64,000 bases of DNA from the NCBI GenBank assembly GCA_003255065.1, contig QAOA01004647.1, positions 124,494 through 188,493 of the forward strand, in the 5' to 3' direction. A model generated the notes under the pieces. That model saw only the letters and a program-made list of their open reading frames with translations, had not been told where the DNA came from and did no database searches. Shown piece after piece: positions 11,570 through 23,711 of this stretch. A program made the translations under genes and the position numbers. The DNA is from Cercis canadensis (taxonomy: Eukaryota > Streptophyta > Magnoliopsida > Fabales > Fabaceae). Position 1 is the stretch's first letter. Every line of letters begins with the position of its first letter.

Positions 11570-12996
11570 TGATGAACACACTTTTTATATAATAGTTATC
11601 CCTTATACTTAGTCTTTTAAACCTCTTTTGGGCTGAATTGCATAGACTTAGACCTCATTTCATGACTTTGGATCCATTTATGCTTAATTGCAATTTCCAG
11701 CAATACTGGGCATTATATGCTGTCTCTGTGTTTCATGCATATCTTGAGTTCTGGATGTCTAAAAATTCCGAGTCATACCTTGTTGGAAAGCTGAGAGAAT
11801 TTTCTACAACTTTCTTTCAGGGCTCCAAAGCTAATTCGGACGTTCAGAAGGTCATATGCAGCCTGGAAGCCAGAGAAGACATGCTGTCGCAGGATCCTGA
11901 CCTACATGCAGTATTTGGGTCATAACTTGAGTTGTAGATGTCATATGGACCTGAAACTGGTACCATTGGAAAGCTAACAGACAGAGCTTCAATTGATATG
12001 AAGACCGGTTCACCATATTTTATGTGGAAGATGGTCTTATTTGCTGTGCAAGTTAGCTGATGGTTCCAGACACCTTCTGCCACTTAAATGGGCCTAACTT
12101 CCTCATGACAAGTCCAAATGGGCCCAAACCAAAGCCCAATTGAAGCTAAGGCCCATGGGAACAAGTGTGCCCTAAGGGCAATTTGGGTGTGCATGTAAAT
12201 TTGGAGGTCTATATCAACAAGAGGGGGGCAGCCGAAATTAAAAATTAAGTCTTTAGATATTTTAGACAGTTTTCTAGCTTTCCTTAGCTCTTAAGTTTTC
12301 TCTTAGATATTTTGTAAGAACTCAGCTCTTCTTGTTCATGGAGGGCTAATCCTTCATATCAATCCAGGTTTTGCTATTCTGATTATTGATTTTGAGATTA
12401 TGTGTTGTTGTTCTTCATTTTAGTTGTTAATCAAAGTTCTTTCAATCCTCTGAAATATTCTGTTTGAATTGCTTAATTCGGATTGGATTATTCATGTGTT
12501 CATATTCTGTTTGCATGTGATAAAAGAGGATTGTATGGTTAATTAATGGTTCTAAGCTTGGACGGATTAATTACCTTGGCTGGATTCAGGACTTAGGTTA
12601 AACTGGACTTGAATGTTTGCTTAATTCATTTAGTCCCTTGTTGAACCGAATTCTGGTTGCTTAACCAGTAGACATCCATAGAGCATTGAGAGGCTTCTTG
12701 ATATGTTTTAAAGGCCAAGAACATGATTAATAATTAAGTGGATCCTTGAAAATCAAGGATGAATCAAAATCAAAATTAGTTAAGACTTGAATTGGTTGCT
12801 TTCTCTCAAACTTTACCACTTTCAATTAATTTTTGTTAATCACAGAAACAAACACAACCCCCCTGTTTATATGCTTCTCCATATGATTCACCAAATAGAA
12901 CAATCCTTAGGTTCGACTTAGGGCTGCCCTTTGCTGCAAATAGCTTAGGAACCGACCTTAAACTTAATTAATTTGAGGAGCCTCGGCAGTTCATCA
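11570..12996. mobile_element. Solo LTR with 8-bp inverted ends and perfect 5-bp target duplication
   Basis: The 1,427-bp segment begins TGATGAAC and ends GTTCATCA, a perfect 8-bp inverted repeat within the canonical TG..CA ends. It is flanked by ctaat at 11565-11569 and 12997-13001. There is no internal gag-pol and only one LTR, so it is a solo LTR left by LTR-LTR recombination. A second member of the family lies at 30236-31654. The lineage is uncertain: the 'ttcatggagggctaat' stretch resembles the transcript-start region of Athila/Tat-type gypsy LTRs. It interrupts the older hAT element. Confidence 0.88.
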
Positions 12997-14450
12997 CTAA
13001 TTTAGCCGAAATTTTTTTCAAATTTAAAAATTCACAAAAAAAACATGGAGGATGAAACACAAATCATTAAATTTAACTCATAAGTAAAAATCTCAAACTT
13101 AAAGATTAAAACACATAGTCTCAAAACATCAACACCAAATACATAAGTAAAACGCAAAAGTTATTACCCATAAACATAAACCAAATAAGTTAAATACACA
13201 AATAATAGCTCATTTACTCTTCTCAAATTGAGGAGTATCTTGATTAAACTAAGTATGTGCTTCACTTACGTCAATCTCATGATCATTTTCATAACTTCCA
13301 TCTAATATGCCAATTAAATTCAAGTTCATCCCTTCACTTTCACCACCAAGTTGTGATTGTCCTCTTTTACCACATGACTCTTCTTCAATGTTTCTTTCAT
13401 TTTGAGTTGTAACTTCTATTGTAATTGTTTCATCATTATAAAGCATATTCTCAAACTCATTATAATCAAGAATTAGAGAATCATATTCTTCTATAACCAA
13501 AAACTCATTAGTGTTTATGCTCTCAAAGTCAATAAGATCAAAGAAAGTTTTCTTCAAATTATATACCCTATAATTAAAGTAAAAATAGAATAAATAAATT
13601 ATAAAGAATCATTTTATCATAAAACTTTAGGAAAAAATTAAATATGATTAAGACTTATATAGAATATCTATTTTTCAAACACAAATTGTAATATACATAA
13701 ACAATATCATTTAATCTTTGATGCTTCAACCTATTCTTTTTTTTGAAATGTATCCTTTCAAATACACTTTAATTTCTTTCACAACTCGAAGAAGACGTGG
13801 TTTGGCTCAAAAGTTTAATAGCCAATTTTTAAATAGTTGGAGCACTATATCCAAAGTATTTTCATCATTCATCTATAACGAAATATATTAAATTATTAGA
13901 AAAAAAAAACATATAATCAAAGAGAAATGTCAAAAAAAAAAAATAATGTTGAAGTTTTATCGGGTTTCATACTTTTGAAAAATTCAAGAGCACATAGCCG
14001 AACAAAGCTATCCAATCTCTCATTCTACAACTCAAATTCATTTAAAACTCTGGACTTATTCGAAGGCACCATTGCACTCACAACATCCATGAATCTCTTA
14101 ATAACTTTCATTTTGGTAGAAAATTTATGTTTATCATAAAAGAATACGAGATTCAAGTAATAGGCAACAACATGAATACTTTGACAAAGTTGTCTATTTC
14201 ACATTTTTTTGATAATTATTGTATATGGCTTGTACATAGACTTCCTATTCAATAATATATTCTTGATAGCTTTTCTTGTCTTATACATGACATCATACAC
14301 ATAGTCAAGTAAATATTTTTTTAATCACCATCAACAATCCTTAGCATGCGAATAAGTGATGACATAACTTTGACAACATGTTCACAAGAAGACCAAAATA
14401 TTGCTTCTAAAATAATATCCATAACATCATTTTCCTTCTTACCTTTGTAG

Positions 14451-15089
14451 TATTTAGATTCTCTAAAACTCTTACCAGTCACCAATGCTTGCAAATCATG
14501 CTTGTGGTCATAAATGTTTTTCAATGCAATGAAAGTTGTTTCAAAATGTGTTGATCCTGGTTGTATGATTTTAGTCCATCCTTATCTTTTTTTTAGCTAA
14601 GCCAACAAAAATCAATGATTGTATACAAATTTTGTAATCAAAGATGACAAATGGCTAGTGTACTCACATGATTTAACTTACCAATGTCACCTAATATCAA
14701 ATTTAAGCAATGTGTAGTAGAAGGAGACCAAAAAATAATAGGACACTCCTAATTTAGCAATCTCCTTAGNTATTTAGATTCTCTAAAACTCTTACTAGTC
14801 ACCAATGCTTGCAAATCATGCTTGTGCTCATAAATGTTTTTCAATGCAATGAAAGTTGTTTCAAAATGTGTTGATCCTGGTTGTATGATTTTAGTCCATC
14901 CTTATCTTTTTTTTAGCCAAGCCAACAAAAATCAATGATTGTATACAAATTTTGTAATCAAAGATGACAAATGGCTAGTGTACTCACATGATTTAACTAA
15001 CCAATGTCACCTAATATCAAATTTAAGCAATGTGTAGTAGAAGGAGACCAAAAAATAATAGGACACTCCTCATTTAGCAATCTCCTTAG
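14451..15089. repeat. 319-bp direct duplication around a single N (contig join)
   Basis: Bases 14451-14769 recur at 14771-15089 around the n at 14770 with only a few differences. The repeat doubles part of the hAT transposase pseudogene. Assembly artefact is the simplest reading. Confidence 0.85.
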
Positions 15090-15840
15090 TTTTTTTTATA
15101 ATTAACTGCATTATCTGTGACCAAATGTGCAACATTCTTATGCCAAACAAAATCAACGAACTTCTTAAACAAATTGTAAAGAGTTTCAGCATCTTTAACA
15201 ACAAAAGAAGCATCAAAAGACCTCACAAAAATTACTTCTCTAGGACAATAGACAAGAAACTTAATTAATTTCTTATTGTATTAATCATGCCAACCATCAG
15301 CCATAATAGTACAACAAGTTTATGCCCAAACACTTCTATAAGTCTCAACCAATAACTCAACCTCTTTTTTTTTTTTTTTAAATCATACAACAACTTGCAT
15401 CTTATTGCATGATAATTTGATCATTTATAATCAAGACCAATTGCTACTATAGCTTCTATCATGGGCTTAAAGTAAATAGAATTTATGGCATTTATAGGTA
15501 GACAACTATCAAAAAAGAACTTAGCAATGACCAAATAAGCTTGATGGATAGCTCGTTTACCTGCCATTGCACTCTTAATTGATGGTTGATCTTGGGCCAA
15601 AATATTTTTTTAACCCACTTGCCTTTCTTTTACCCTTTTGAGATGAAGTTGTTATGACTTTCCCTTTATCTTGAGTTGGTGGAGCATGAATTTCTTGCAA
15701 CTTTGACATGTTTTCCTCAAAAGGCATGGCACTAGGGCTAAATGGATTATGGTCTTCTTATTGGTTTTGTGATTGCCTCTTATTTTCTTCAATTTCTTTC
15801 AAATTCTCTTGCATTCGATGACAGACATCAAAATGAACAC

Positions 15841-15878
15841 TTTTTTTTTTTTTTTTTNATTTTTTTTTTTTTTTTTTT
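15841..15878. repeat. Poly-T run interrupted by a single N
   Basis: About 36 T with an n at 15858 and one neighbouring A. A homopolymer this long is unreliable, so the true length is unknown. It lies inside the hAT transposase pseudogene just after the BED finger, so apparent frame changes there cannot be trusted. Confidence 0.9.
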
Positions 15879-17297
15879 ATATCTCCACCCTTTCTAGCAA
15901 AATGGTATTTCATTCTATGTATTCCTTCACATCTAATGATCTTCTCACAATAAGAACATTTAATAATTTTTTTTTCTTCTCATCTAAAACTTCAGTACAA
16001 TGCTCCCATGTAGAATTAATTTTTGCTTTAAGAGATTGTGATGGTGCAGCAATTGAATTATTTTTAAAAGATGTCATATTCTATGAAATTTAAAAAGAAA
16101 TAACAATCAAATAAAATCAAATCAGACAAAGAGAATACTAAGATTAAATCAAATGAAAGAAGCAATAGGGGGATATTTGTTTGTTTGGACGAAGCATAAA
16201 CAATAAGATAATTTGTAATATCCTGGTTAATCAGGAGATAATGTTTGTACTTTTTCATGTTTATAATGATGTCAAACATGCTTTCTGCTATGTACAATAA
16301 TAATGATGTCAAAAATGACAACATCACATTTATCACCTAAAGTTGTTTGTCCTGAGTCTTTTGACAAGCATCATCTTTTAAGTTCGGTACTTTTGTTTCA
16401 CACTCTCTTCTATTTTTATTTTTTATGGAGAATAAAATATTATTAAGAAAATGAGAGAAGAAGTACAAAAATATGAAAGAATATGATAAGAACAGCAAAG
16501 CTATGAAATATAAAAAATGCAATAATGTTGTCCAATCCCTGTGCATAATTTATATGAGTTTATTCAGCAAGAATAGATTGCTTTCTTTTAGGTTGTTTGA
16601 TGCCTGAAGAACCCTTCGTGTGAAACTTTGGTTCTTTTTTCATCTTCTCTGACTTCAAATTCTTTCATTTAATGTATTAACTACTCATGCCTATTTTCTT
16701 TGACATAGAGCATCAATAATTATATCTTTTAAAATCCTAGTTTATTCTTGCTTGTATCAACCTAAGAACCCATCAAAGCTAAATCCTAACTTTACTGGCA
16801 CTGTTCAAGACACCAAAACCGCCTCCAAAGTGACCCTTAAATCCTATCTTATTGTTTAATAAGCAATATTTCCCTAACATTTACAAAAAAAAAAAAAAAA
16901 CCTTCCATCCAGCAGTTTTCTAACATTAATATATCCTAGAAAACCCTATCCCAGCCCATAAAGTACTAGGAACTAGCACAAAAATACAGCTCTAGAAAAG
17001 AGATAAACAAATGGATGTTTACCTCACATCAGGTGAAATATATTTGGGAAGTAAAAAAATCATAATGACCAAAATAATAAGATAAATTAGCAGGTTTTCT
17101 TTGCTATATACGAATGGAGGATAGGAATGCTTAAAGAGATCACCCGCAAAAAAAAAGAGAACAACCCACCCAACCTTAAGTTGCTGTTTCTCAAGTTGTT
17201 TCTTAAATCTTAAGCTGTTTTATTTTTGCTGTTAGTTCCACAATTAGGCAGTGCATAGCCCACAAGGCAAGTTTAGGTAACCAATACATTATATAAA

Positions 17298-17553
17298 GAG
17301 TAAAACCCTTTTTTAGTCCTTGAAAAATGTAGTCATTGACAAATTCGTCATCCAAAAATTTTGGTGACAAATTGCTCATTGAATTATTATTCCGTCAAAA
17401 AAATTAGTCCTCCAGTAAGGTCCCGTTAGTGACATTTAAGGACCAATTTGTCTAATGAAGTAATAATTCAAGGACCAATTTGTCATCGAAAATTTTTGGA
17501 AGACGAATTTATCAGTTGCTGCATTTTCCAATGACTAAAAAAATGTTTTACTC
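17298..17553. mobile_element. 256-bp fold-back MITE with perfect 9-bp target duplication
   Basis: The element starts GAGTAAAAC and ends GTTTTACTC. The inverted similarity continues inwards for roughly 100 bp on each arm (tttttagtc, acaaattcgtc, ccaaaaattttgg/c and gacaaattg motifs appear in both arms in opposite orientation), so the whole element can fold back. It is flanked by ttatataaa at 17289-17297 and 17554-17562, a perfect 9-bp duplication as expected for Mutator-type elements. It has no ORF. It is nested in the right part of the hAT element. Confidence 0.85.
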
Positions 17554-18242
17554 TTATATAAACATGGCTAACATGCATCTTCCACATCAAGCAAGAAAAA
17601 CTATGTCCCAGATTACCCCAAAATAGCAACATATAAAGTTATAAACGTTCCCCAATTTAACTGCCCCACCTAAGAAAAGAAAAAGACAAAGAAGAAAGCA
17701 CAAGCAAGGAAAACATAATGCAATTATTCTAGAAATTTAGCATACCCAAAACAAACCAGCAATGAACAAGAAAACAACCAGCAAAACCTAAAAAAAAAAA
17801 AAAAAACCAATGCAATCAATGAAAAAATAGTTAATTTTGGAAGAGCCTTACTGTTGAAGGAGTTGGTTGTGGGGAGCAGAAGAGAGTAGCAGCAAACAGA
17901 AGTTTGATCTTTGATGAGCAGGCTGAAGTGAACGAGAGAGAGGGAGTCAGTGAGGGAGGAAGAGATTTGGGAAAAAACTAAAGAAGGAGCTCCAAGGGGA
18001 GGGTCAACATTTAATTTCAAAGGCCAAAAATGATGTAGTTTCAGCGAAATAACTAGAAAAAAAAAAATTTGTGAACCAACTGATTCACTGGTTTTACCAG
18101 TTCACACCAGTTCATACCAGTTTTTACTGGTGTAACCACCCCACCGGTTATACCCCTTTAACCGAATCATTTTTTTAACCAGGTACCGGTCCGACTGGGG
18201 AACCGACCAGTCCGATCCAATTTTTAAAACTTTGCTTATAAC

Positions 18243-18686
18243 CCTCTTGAGGGAAAAATATTAAAAGAATGACATCTTAATATCTTGACAATTATTCGCA
18301 GGTAATATTTATCTCTACATAGCACCGAAACTTCATGGGGGCAAAACTATTTATAATAGTTTCATTTTTTCATTGAAAACTGACCGTAGTATTGGACAAT
18401 TTAGGACACAAGTCCCACTCCAAGGATAGAAAGGACATTGCTTATGTTGAAGTTTTGATTTGCACTTTTTTCATCATGGAACATTAATGAATAGTTGTTA
18501 AGCCATATTGTAGCTTACACATCATTGCCAATGGAAAGCCTATGGGATACAAATTGATTAAAGATTGAGTTGAAGCCACCTGGGCATTTAAGGAAGTTCA
18601 ATTTAATAGTAAGTATATGATTCATCCCCAACCAGTGATGTACATTCCCCCTTCAATATTAACTATATTATTTTTGATGTTACTAG
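18243..18686. other. Spacer between hAT and MULE
   Basis: About 440 bp of AT-rich DNA. I see no gene or terminal repeat here. Confidence 0.4.
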
Positions 18687-18955
18687 CCCTATTTTCGTCC
18701 CTCACTTAAAAGGGGCTATCAATTTAGTCCCCCACTGAATTAATTTTTCAATTAAGTCCCTCAATTATTAAATTCGCTTCAATAAAATCCTTTCGTCAAA
18801 CTGCCAGTAAGATGACTGACAGAAATGCTGATGTGGCCGTTAAAGTGTGATGTGTTCGGTTAAATGCCACGTCACTTGCCTGGGTTGGTACTCATTTGCT
18901 GACTGGGCCACAAATTGAACAACGACGTTTTAATTTTTAAGAATGGAAGCCCTAA
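18687..18955 (+). repeat. MULE left terminal inverted repeat
   Basis: This 269-bp arm begins ccctattttcgtccc and ends gaatggaagccctaa. It pairs with 24806-25074. MULE terminal repeats usually hold the transposase promoter and binding sites; no specific box is asserted here. Confidence 0.85.
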
Positions 18956-19894
18956 TCCCCTCCCCTTCCTGCTGCAGAGCACCATTTGGAGTTGTAGCGA
19001 TTCAGAGACTTTTAACTAGTGAAATTTGCCCTAAACCCTATGACCATCGCATATCAACCCTAAGACCATTGCAAAATTGTATCGATTTGGAGAGGAAGAA
19101 CCCTAGGAAGCGGTTGTAGAAGGTATTGGCAGAGGAAGGCGGAGATTGGGCTTTTGATTTTCCTGTGTTCTAGGGAGGACAGAGTGATTCGGTATTGAGG
19201 TTAGTGTCTTCTGAAAGGTGGCCTATTTTTCTGTTTGGGTAAATAGTTTGTGGGACATATACCTTTTATAATGGCAATGCATGCGATGTGGGTCCCTAAA
19301 TTATTTGTTGTTGGCATAATTGGTACATTGTGGTCCTCGACTAGATAATTTTTGTTCTTTTCAGTTTTGTTCTGTTCTGTCCTTTATTTATTTTTTAATT
19401 TGGTCTGTGTTAATGGTGGTCCCTCATTGCCATGTTGGTTATTTGCTAGAAAAGTTGATTTTGGATGTAATGGTGGTCCTCGGTGTTTGGATTAGTACTA
19501 TAATGTTTTTTTATTGTTGTTGAAGTGTCTGATTTATGCGAGGATTGAAGGGATTCTGTTAGGAACCTATGTAGTTTTTTTATTGTTAGAAAGTAGCATG
19601 AATTGTAAAATTGCAAATGAAGTGTAACTTAGCAGAAAATTTGTTATTAGAGGGTGTGAAATTAAGGGCTTCTGTGACTAAAAGGTACGTGGTTAGCTGT
19701 CATGTCTACTCAGTTGTGTTCTCAAATCTGGTGGGTCTTGTTTTGAATTTCAGTGTATGCTTTATCAGTTTTAATGGGTATAATTCTAAATTGGATGATA
19801 TGTTTTACTCTATGTGTGGTGGTAAGATAAAGTTATTATAAATGGGTAATCACAGATCATGGGTATGTTGTTCATGTTGCAGCATGAGACAGGA

Positions 19895-20010
19895 TTTTGG
19901 TATTTTTTTTTTTTTTTGGGTGACACCTTNAGCTTATGGTATAAAAGCTTCTCCCATAAGGCCTTCTTATATAAGTGCTTAAATAAGCTGTTTACCCAAA
20001 CGGGGCCTAA
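19895..20010. repeat. Fragment of a dispersed repeat with a GGGGCC end, plus single-N join
   Basis: A poly-T run and 'gggtgacacctt' precede the n at 19930. After it, the minus strand reads 'ggccccgtttgggtaaacag' then 'cttatttaagcacttat', a motif familiar from ends of small plant transposons. Only one end is visible, so the element is a fragment or the N hides the rest. It lies in the MULE between its left terminal repeat and the transposase. Confidence 0.4.
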
Positions 20011-20370
20011 GTTCCTGAAGTGAAGGAAAAAAAATTTGTTCATCATTGATATGGAATTTACCCTATTTGTGGCTGTAAATGGTTACACATTGAGTGTCAT
20101 CTTACGTATTTACAAATTGCATGTAAATGGTTACAAATTCTAAGTGCATTTTTGTGGTATGTGCTATATATGAATGTTGAAGCTTGCGTATTTTGTGCTA
20201 TGTGCTGCGAAAATAGTAGCTTAACATTGAGTATTTTGTAATTTCTTACACTTAATTGGTAATTAAGGATTGCATTTGTTTTTGTCTTTTATTGGAACAC
20301 CCTTATTATATATTTCCTGTGCTGGCCTATATTTGTTATATGAGCTATGTATTTGTTTTTCTAATAACAG

Positions 20371-23300
20371 AATAGCATTTGTCCCATTCAGTGTGTGTAT
20401 TCATCATAGAGGTAGCTTTAAAAAAAGTCCTAATGTGGCTTATGTTGGGGGAAGTGAAAGCCAATGGGATTATTGTGATCCAGATAGGTTTTCAGTACCT
20501 GTATTATGGGACTTCCTCAAAGAATTAGGGTATTTCAGTTATAATGAGTTGTGGTATCAAATCCCTGGGCTTGACCTTGGTAGTGGTCTGAGGGTCTTAA
20601 GGAAGGATGTAGATACTTTAGATATGGTAGCAAACATAACTAGTGAGCAAGTGATTCGTGTATATGTTGACCATAATGTTTGTGAGGCAGAGTTAGTTCC
20701 AGTTATCGAGTATGGTAGGGACACAGAGGTAGAACATAGGGATGCAAAGGAAGAACATGTGGACAGAGTAGAGGAAGAAAGGCATGCAGATGAGGGTGTT
20801 AAGGAGACAGAAGATGACCAAAGATAGACAGAAGAAGAACAAAGGTAGATAGATGTAGAAAACATGGAGTTAGAAAATATACCAGGGCACATAGAGGATG
20901 TTGACCTGCAGTCAGATGAAGAACATATGCACACAGATAGTGAACCAGGGCACATAGGGCATGAAGATATGCACTCAGAGGAAGAATTCAAACAGACAGA
21001 TGATGAACCAGGGCTTTCAGCGGATGACTTTGATGAGGACAGTGATGATGCGGCATATTCTGTGGGTGAAAGTACCTGTGATGAATGTGACGATGACTTG
21101 TTTAAGAAGTACATAGAGTGGAAGCCAGGTCATGAAGTTCATAATGCGAGGATTGATCCTAATGGTGATGAAGTAGAGCATGGGTTACAAGGAGCACCAT
21201 TTGAAGGTGATGATCAGTATGAGAGTGAGGAATTGATGAGCTGTGCAGATTTTGACGAGGAAGATGGTCAGAAGAAGACAATGAGGCGGCCTGAGTTTAA
21301 TGAAAATGTGTCATATGTGAGTGTCACATTTGAAGTGGGCATGGTGTTCAAGAACATGGCCAACTTTAAGCAAGCAGTGAGGGACTACACAATGCACGAA
21401 GGAAGACAGGTGAAGTTTGTGAAGAACGATGTAGTAAGGTGTAGGGTGAAGTGCAAAAATGCTTTCCCATCGGAGATCCTATGCAGCTGGGTCAAGGATA
21501 TTCAGTCTTTTCAAGTGAAGACTTTCAATCCAAACCATAATTGTGCTCGATCATTGAAGATACCACAAACAAGTTCTAAGTGGTTAGCTGACAAGTTGAT
21601 TGATTTTCTGAGAACAGTATTGAGGCCAACAAGATGTGATATTATCAATCATATCAGGAATACATACGCCATGATTGTGGTTGTACCCAAGGCTTACAGA
21701 GCATGGATAAGGGCAAGGCAGATAATGGAAGGAAGTGAAAGGGAGCAATACTTTTGGCTGTGGGATTACTGTCAAGAGTTAAAGAACTCTAACAAGAAGA
21801 ACACCATTCTTTTAGTTGTCAATAGGCCGGACATCCATTTGATGCTGACTTTTCAAAGTATTTACATATGTTTCGATGCTTGTAAGTAGTGTTTTTTAGC
21901 TGGCTGCAGACCCATGATTGGAGTGGATGAGGCATTTTTGAAAGGGTATTATAGGGGTGTTCTGCTCACTGCTGTTGGACAAGATGTAACAACGGCTTTT
22001 TTTCCAATTGCTGTAGCTGTTGTAAGGAGAGAGACGAATGAGACATGGACCTGGTTCCTTAAATTGTTACTGGAGGATATTGGTACAGATCACAGATGGA
22101 CCTTCATAAGTGACAGGCAAAAGGTAATAATTTTGAATACCTTGCAATATTCATAAGTTTTTTTTTTATCTCTAGGTATCTTGTCTCTCAAAAGTTGTAG
22201 GGGATATCTAATGACTTGTGCATACGTGCAGGGCTTGGTTCCTACATTCGAGACCATATTGCCAGAGGTGGAACACATATATTGTGTGAGGCATATCTAC
22301 ACCAACTTTTCCAGAAACTTCAAAGGGAAACAGTACAAAGACATGCTGTGGGCATGTGCAAGATCTACAACGATGAAGACTTTCAATGAAAATATGTAGA
22401 AGCTGAAGGATTTCAATTTCCATGCTTGGGATTACCTTAACAAGATTAATCCAAAGATGTGGAGCAGAGCTGGCTTTAGTATGTATTCAAAGAGCTAAGT
22501 CTTGACGAACAACATGTGTGAGCAATTCAATAGCAAGCTTCTACTGGCAAGGGGGAAGCCTATAGTGAGCATGTTAAAAGACATCAGGCTTTACATCATG
22601 AATAAGATGACCGATAATAGAAGGAAGGTGGTCAAGTTTAAGGAACCTATTTGCCCCAAGGCTAAACACTTAATTTCTACACTTACATGGGATAGTAGGC
22701 AGTGGTTACCTCATTGGATAGGGAACCCAGCTGAAGCCCAATTTGATATTAGTGTTGATTCACACACTAGATATGTGGTGAACATTAAAGAAGGGACATG
22801 CAGCTGTAGAGTGTGAGATCTTTTTGGTGTTCCTTGTGTACATGTTATCTGTGCTATTTCCTGGCACCACGAGCATGTTGATAAATTTGTACATCCATAC
22901 TTGAGGACTGATGCATTCAGGGCTGCGTACACACCATTCATAGATGCTGTAAATGGGAGAAATCTGTGGCCATCTACAGGACTAGATCCAGTTTAGCCAC
23001 CACCATTGAGAAGACCAATTGGCAAGCTGAAAAAACAGAGGAAGAAGGATGTTGTAGAAAAGGAAGAGATAACAAGCTGCAGAACCACAACATTCTCATA
23101 ATCCATACAAGATTAAGAGAAGATTGGTGCATACATGCTTAAAATGTGGCATAGATGGACACAATAAAAGGAATTGCAAGGGGCCTCCTACTGAAAAACA
23201 GAAGAAAGCAAAGGGACATGCCTTAATTTCTCTGCATCTACTTCTGTAGATTTGACTTGTATTTCATTGTGTACAATTAGATATCAGGTAGATCTAAAAG

Positions 23301-23711
23301 ACAAGAGAATTTAGATAGAGCTAGTGATACTGAAACTGTTGCATTAAGGAGGCATCTTGGTGAAAGTTCTTTTGCTACTACTGTGGACAGGGGCCAACAA
23401 GTGAGGTCTTCTAGGGTTGACCTGTTAATGCAAGTTTGTTGTCATGCCACTAACCTTATAATGTATTTTATTTGCTGTTTGTGATTGTGCAGGCCTATGT
23501 GCAACCCATTACGAGGCAGACATTTGAGGCAGCAAGTGAAAGAGTGAAAAGAGCCTTCGGATCATATGTGCATGGGTCCCAAGAGACTGTACAAAGCAAC
23601 ATCACAGTTGGATGTGGGCCTACTAATGCAAGAATTGGACCAAGTGCAACTGGAAGTGGACTAGTAGGAAAGAGGACTCGGGGTAGTGCCAAAAGGGCAT
23701 CAAAACATTGA
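20371..23711 (+). pseudogene. MULE transposase (PB1-like, MuDR DNA-binding, DDE, SWIM, CCHC), decayed
   Basis: Domains in order: an N-terminal PB1-like plant MULE domain (FSVCIHHRGSF, WDYCDPDRFSVP, LDLGSGLRVL) at 20380-20700; a long acidic linker; a MuDR-type zinc/DNA-binding domain (FEVGMVFKNMANFKQAVRDY, then VRCRVKC, NHNC) at about 21330-21560; the MULE catalytic domain with likely DDE at D 21926 (GVDEAF), D 22112 (ISDRQK) and E 22520 (NNMCEQFN); a SWIM finger CSC..CVH at 22799-22843; and a CCHC knuckle CLKCGIDGHNKRNC at 23136-23177. An intron with GT..AG ends (22124-22231) separates SDRQK from GLVPTF. In-frame stops are at 20825, 20846, 21887, 22397, 22496, 22814 and 22994, with a frame change before the knuckle. 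The first exon seems to start after an acceptor at 20370 with ATA at 20372 where an ATG would be expected. A basic tail (23472-23711) after another likely acceptor ends the gene. Inactive. Confidence 0.85.
22124..22231 (+). other. Intron in the MULE transposase
   Basis: This 108-nt segment starts gtaata and ends cgtgcag. Removing it joins SDRQK to GLVPTFE in frame, giving the continuous MULE motif around the second catalytic Asp. The splice sites are canonical although the gene is dead. Confidence 0.8.

Larger units (their letters stand above)
13249..16079 (-). pseudogene. hAT transposase (BED zinc finger + DUF659), decayed
   Basis: Reading down the minus strand, the N-terminus near 16075 (MTSFKNNS) leads, after a frameshift, into a BED-type zinc finger, with KCSYCEK followed by HRMKYHF. 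A long homopolymer with an N at 15858 follows. Next come HQAYLVIAKFFFDS and YFKPMIEAI near 15.55-15.45 kb, then the DUF659/RNase H-like core with CCTIMADGWH (about 15290-15312) and VTDNAVNY (about 15101-15125), the FWSPSTTHCLNL block, HDLQALV..KYYKGKK near 14.5-14.45 kb, IRMLRIVDGD near 14.33 kb, and an acidic tail with DLIDFESINTNEFLVIEE (13249-13557) as found at hAT C-termini. In-frame stops occur, for example after GWHD, along with several frame changes. The segment 14451-15089 is doubled by a contig join. Such proteins cut and paste their own element in the nucleus; this copy cannot be active. Confidence 0.8.
11518..18234 (-). mobile_element. hAT-family DNA transposon with two nested insertions
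   Basis: The left end reads CAATGTCTTAAAAATTGAA. The right end, read inwards on the minus strand, is CAAAGTTTTAAAAATTGGA, so the termini are imperfect inverted repeats. The flanks are tttataac (11510-11517) and cttataac (18235-18242), an 8-bp target duplication with one mismatch, as expected for hAT. Inside, on the minus strand, is a BED/DUF659-type transposase pseudogene. A solo LTR (11570-12996) sits about 50 bp inside the left end and a MITE (17298-17553) near the right end, so both arrived later. Without the nested elements and the 14.77-kb join artefact, the element is about 4.7 kb. Subterminal DNA at 18060-18234 is rich in accggt/ccggtccg motifs typical of hAT ends. Confidence 0.75.

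Noticed and set aside
20557..21114. 185-codon Ser-rich minus-strand frame
   Set aside because: It is a shadow of the acidic Glu/Asp-rich linker of the MULE transposase, whose complement naturally reads as Ser/Cys codons.
21880..21909. Short intron in the MULE transposase between DACK and the GVDEAF block
   Set aside because: Reading straight through gives the expected family sequence (CFLAGCRP) with a single TAG, so a nonsense mutation explains it better than a 30-nt intron.
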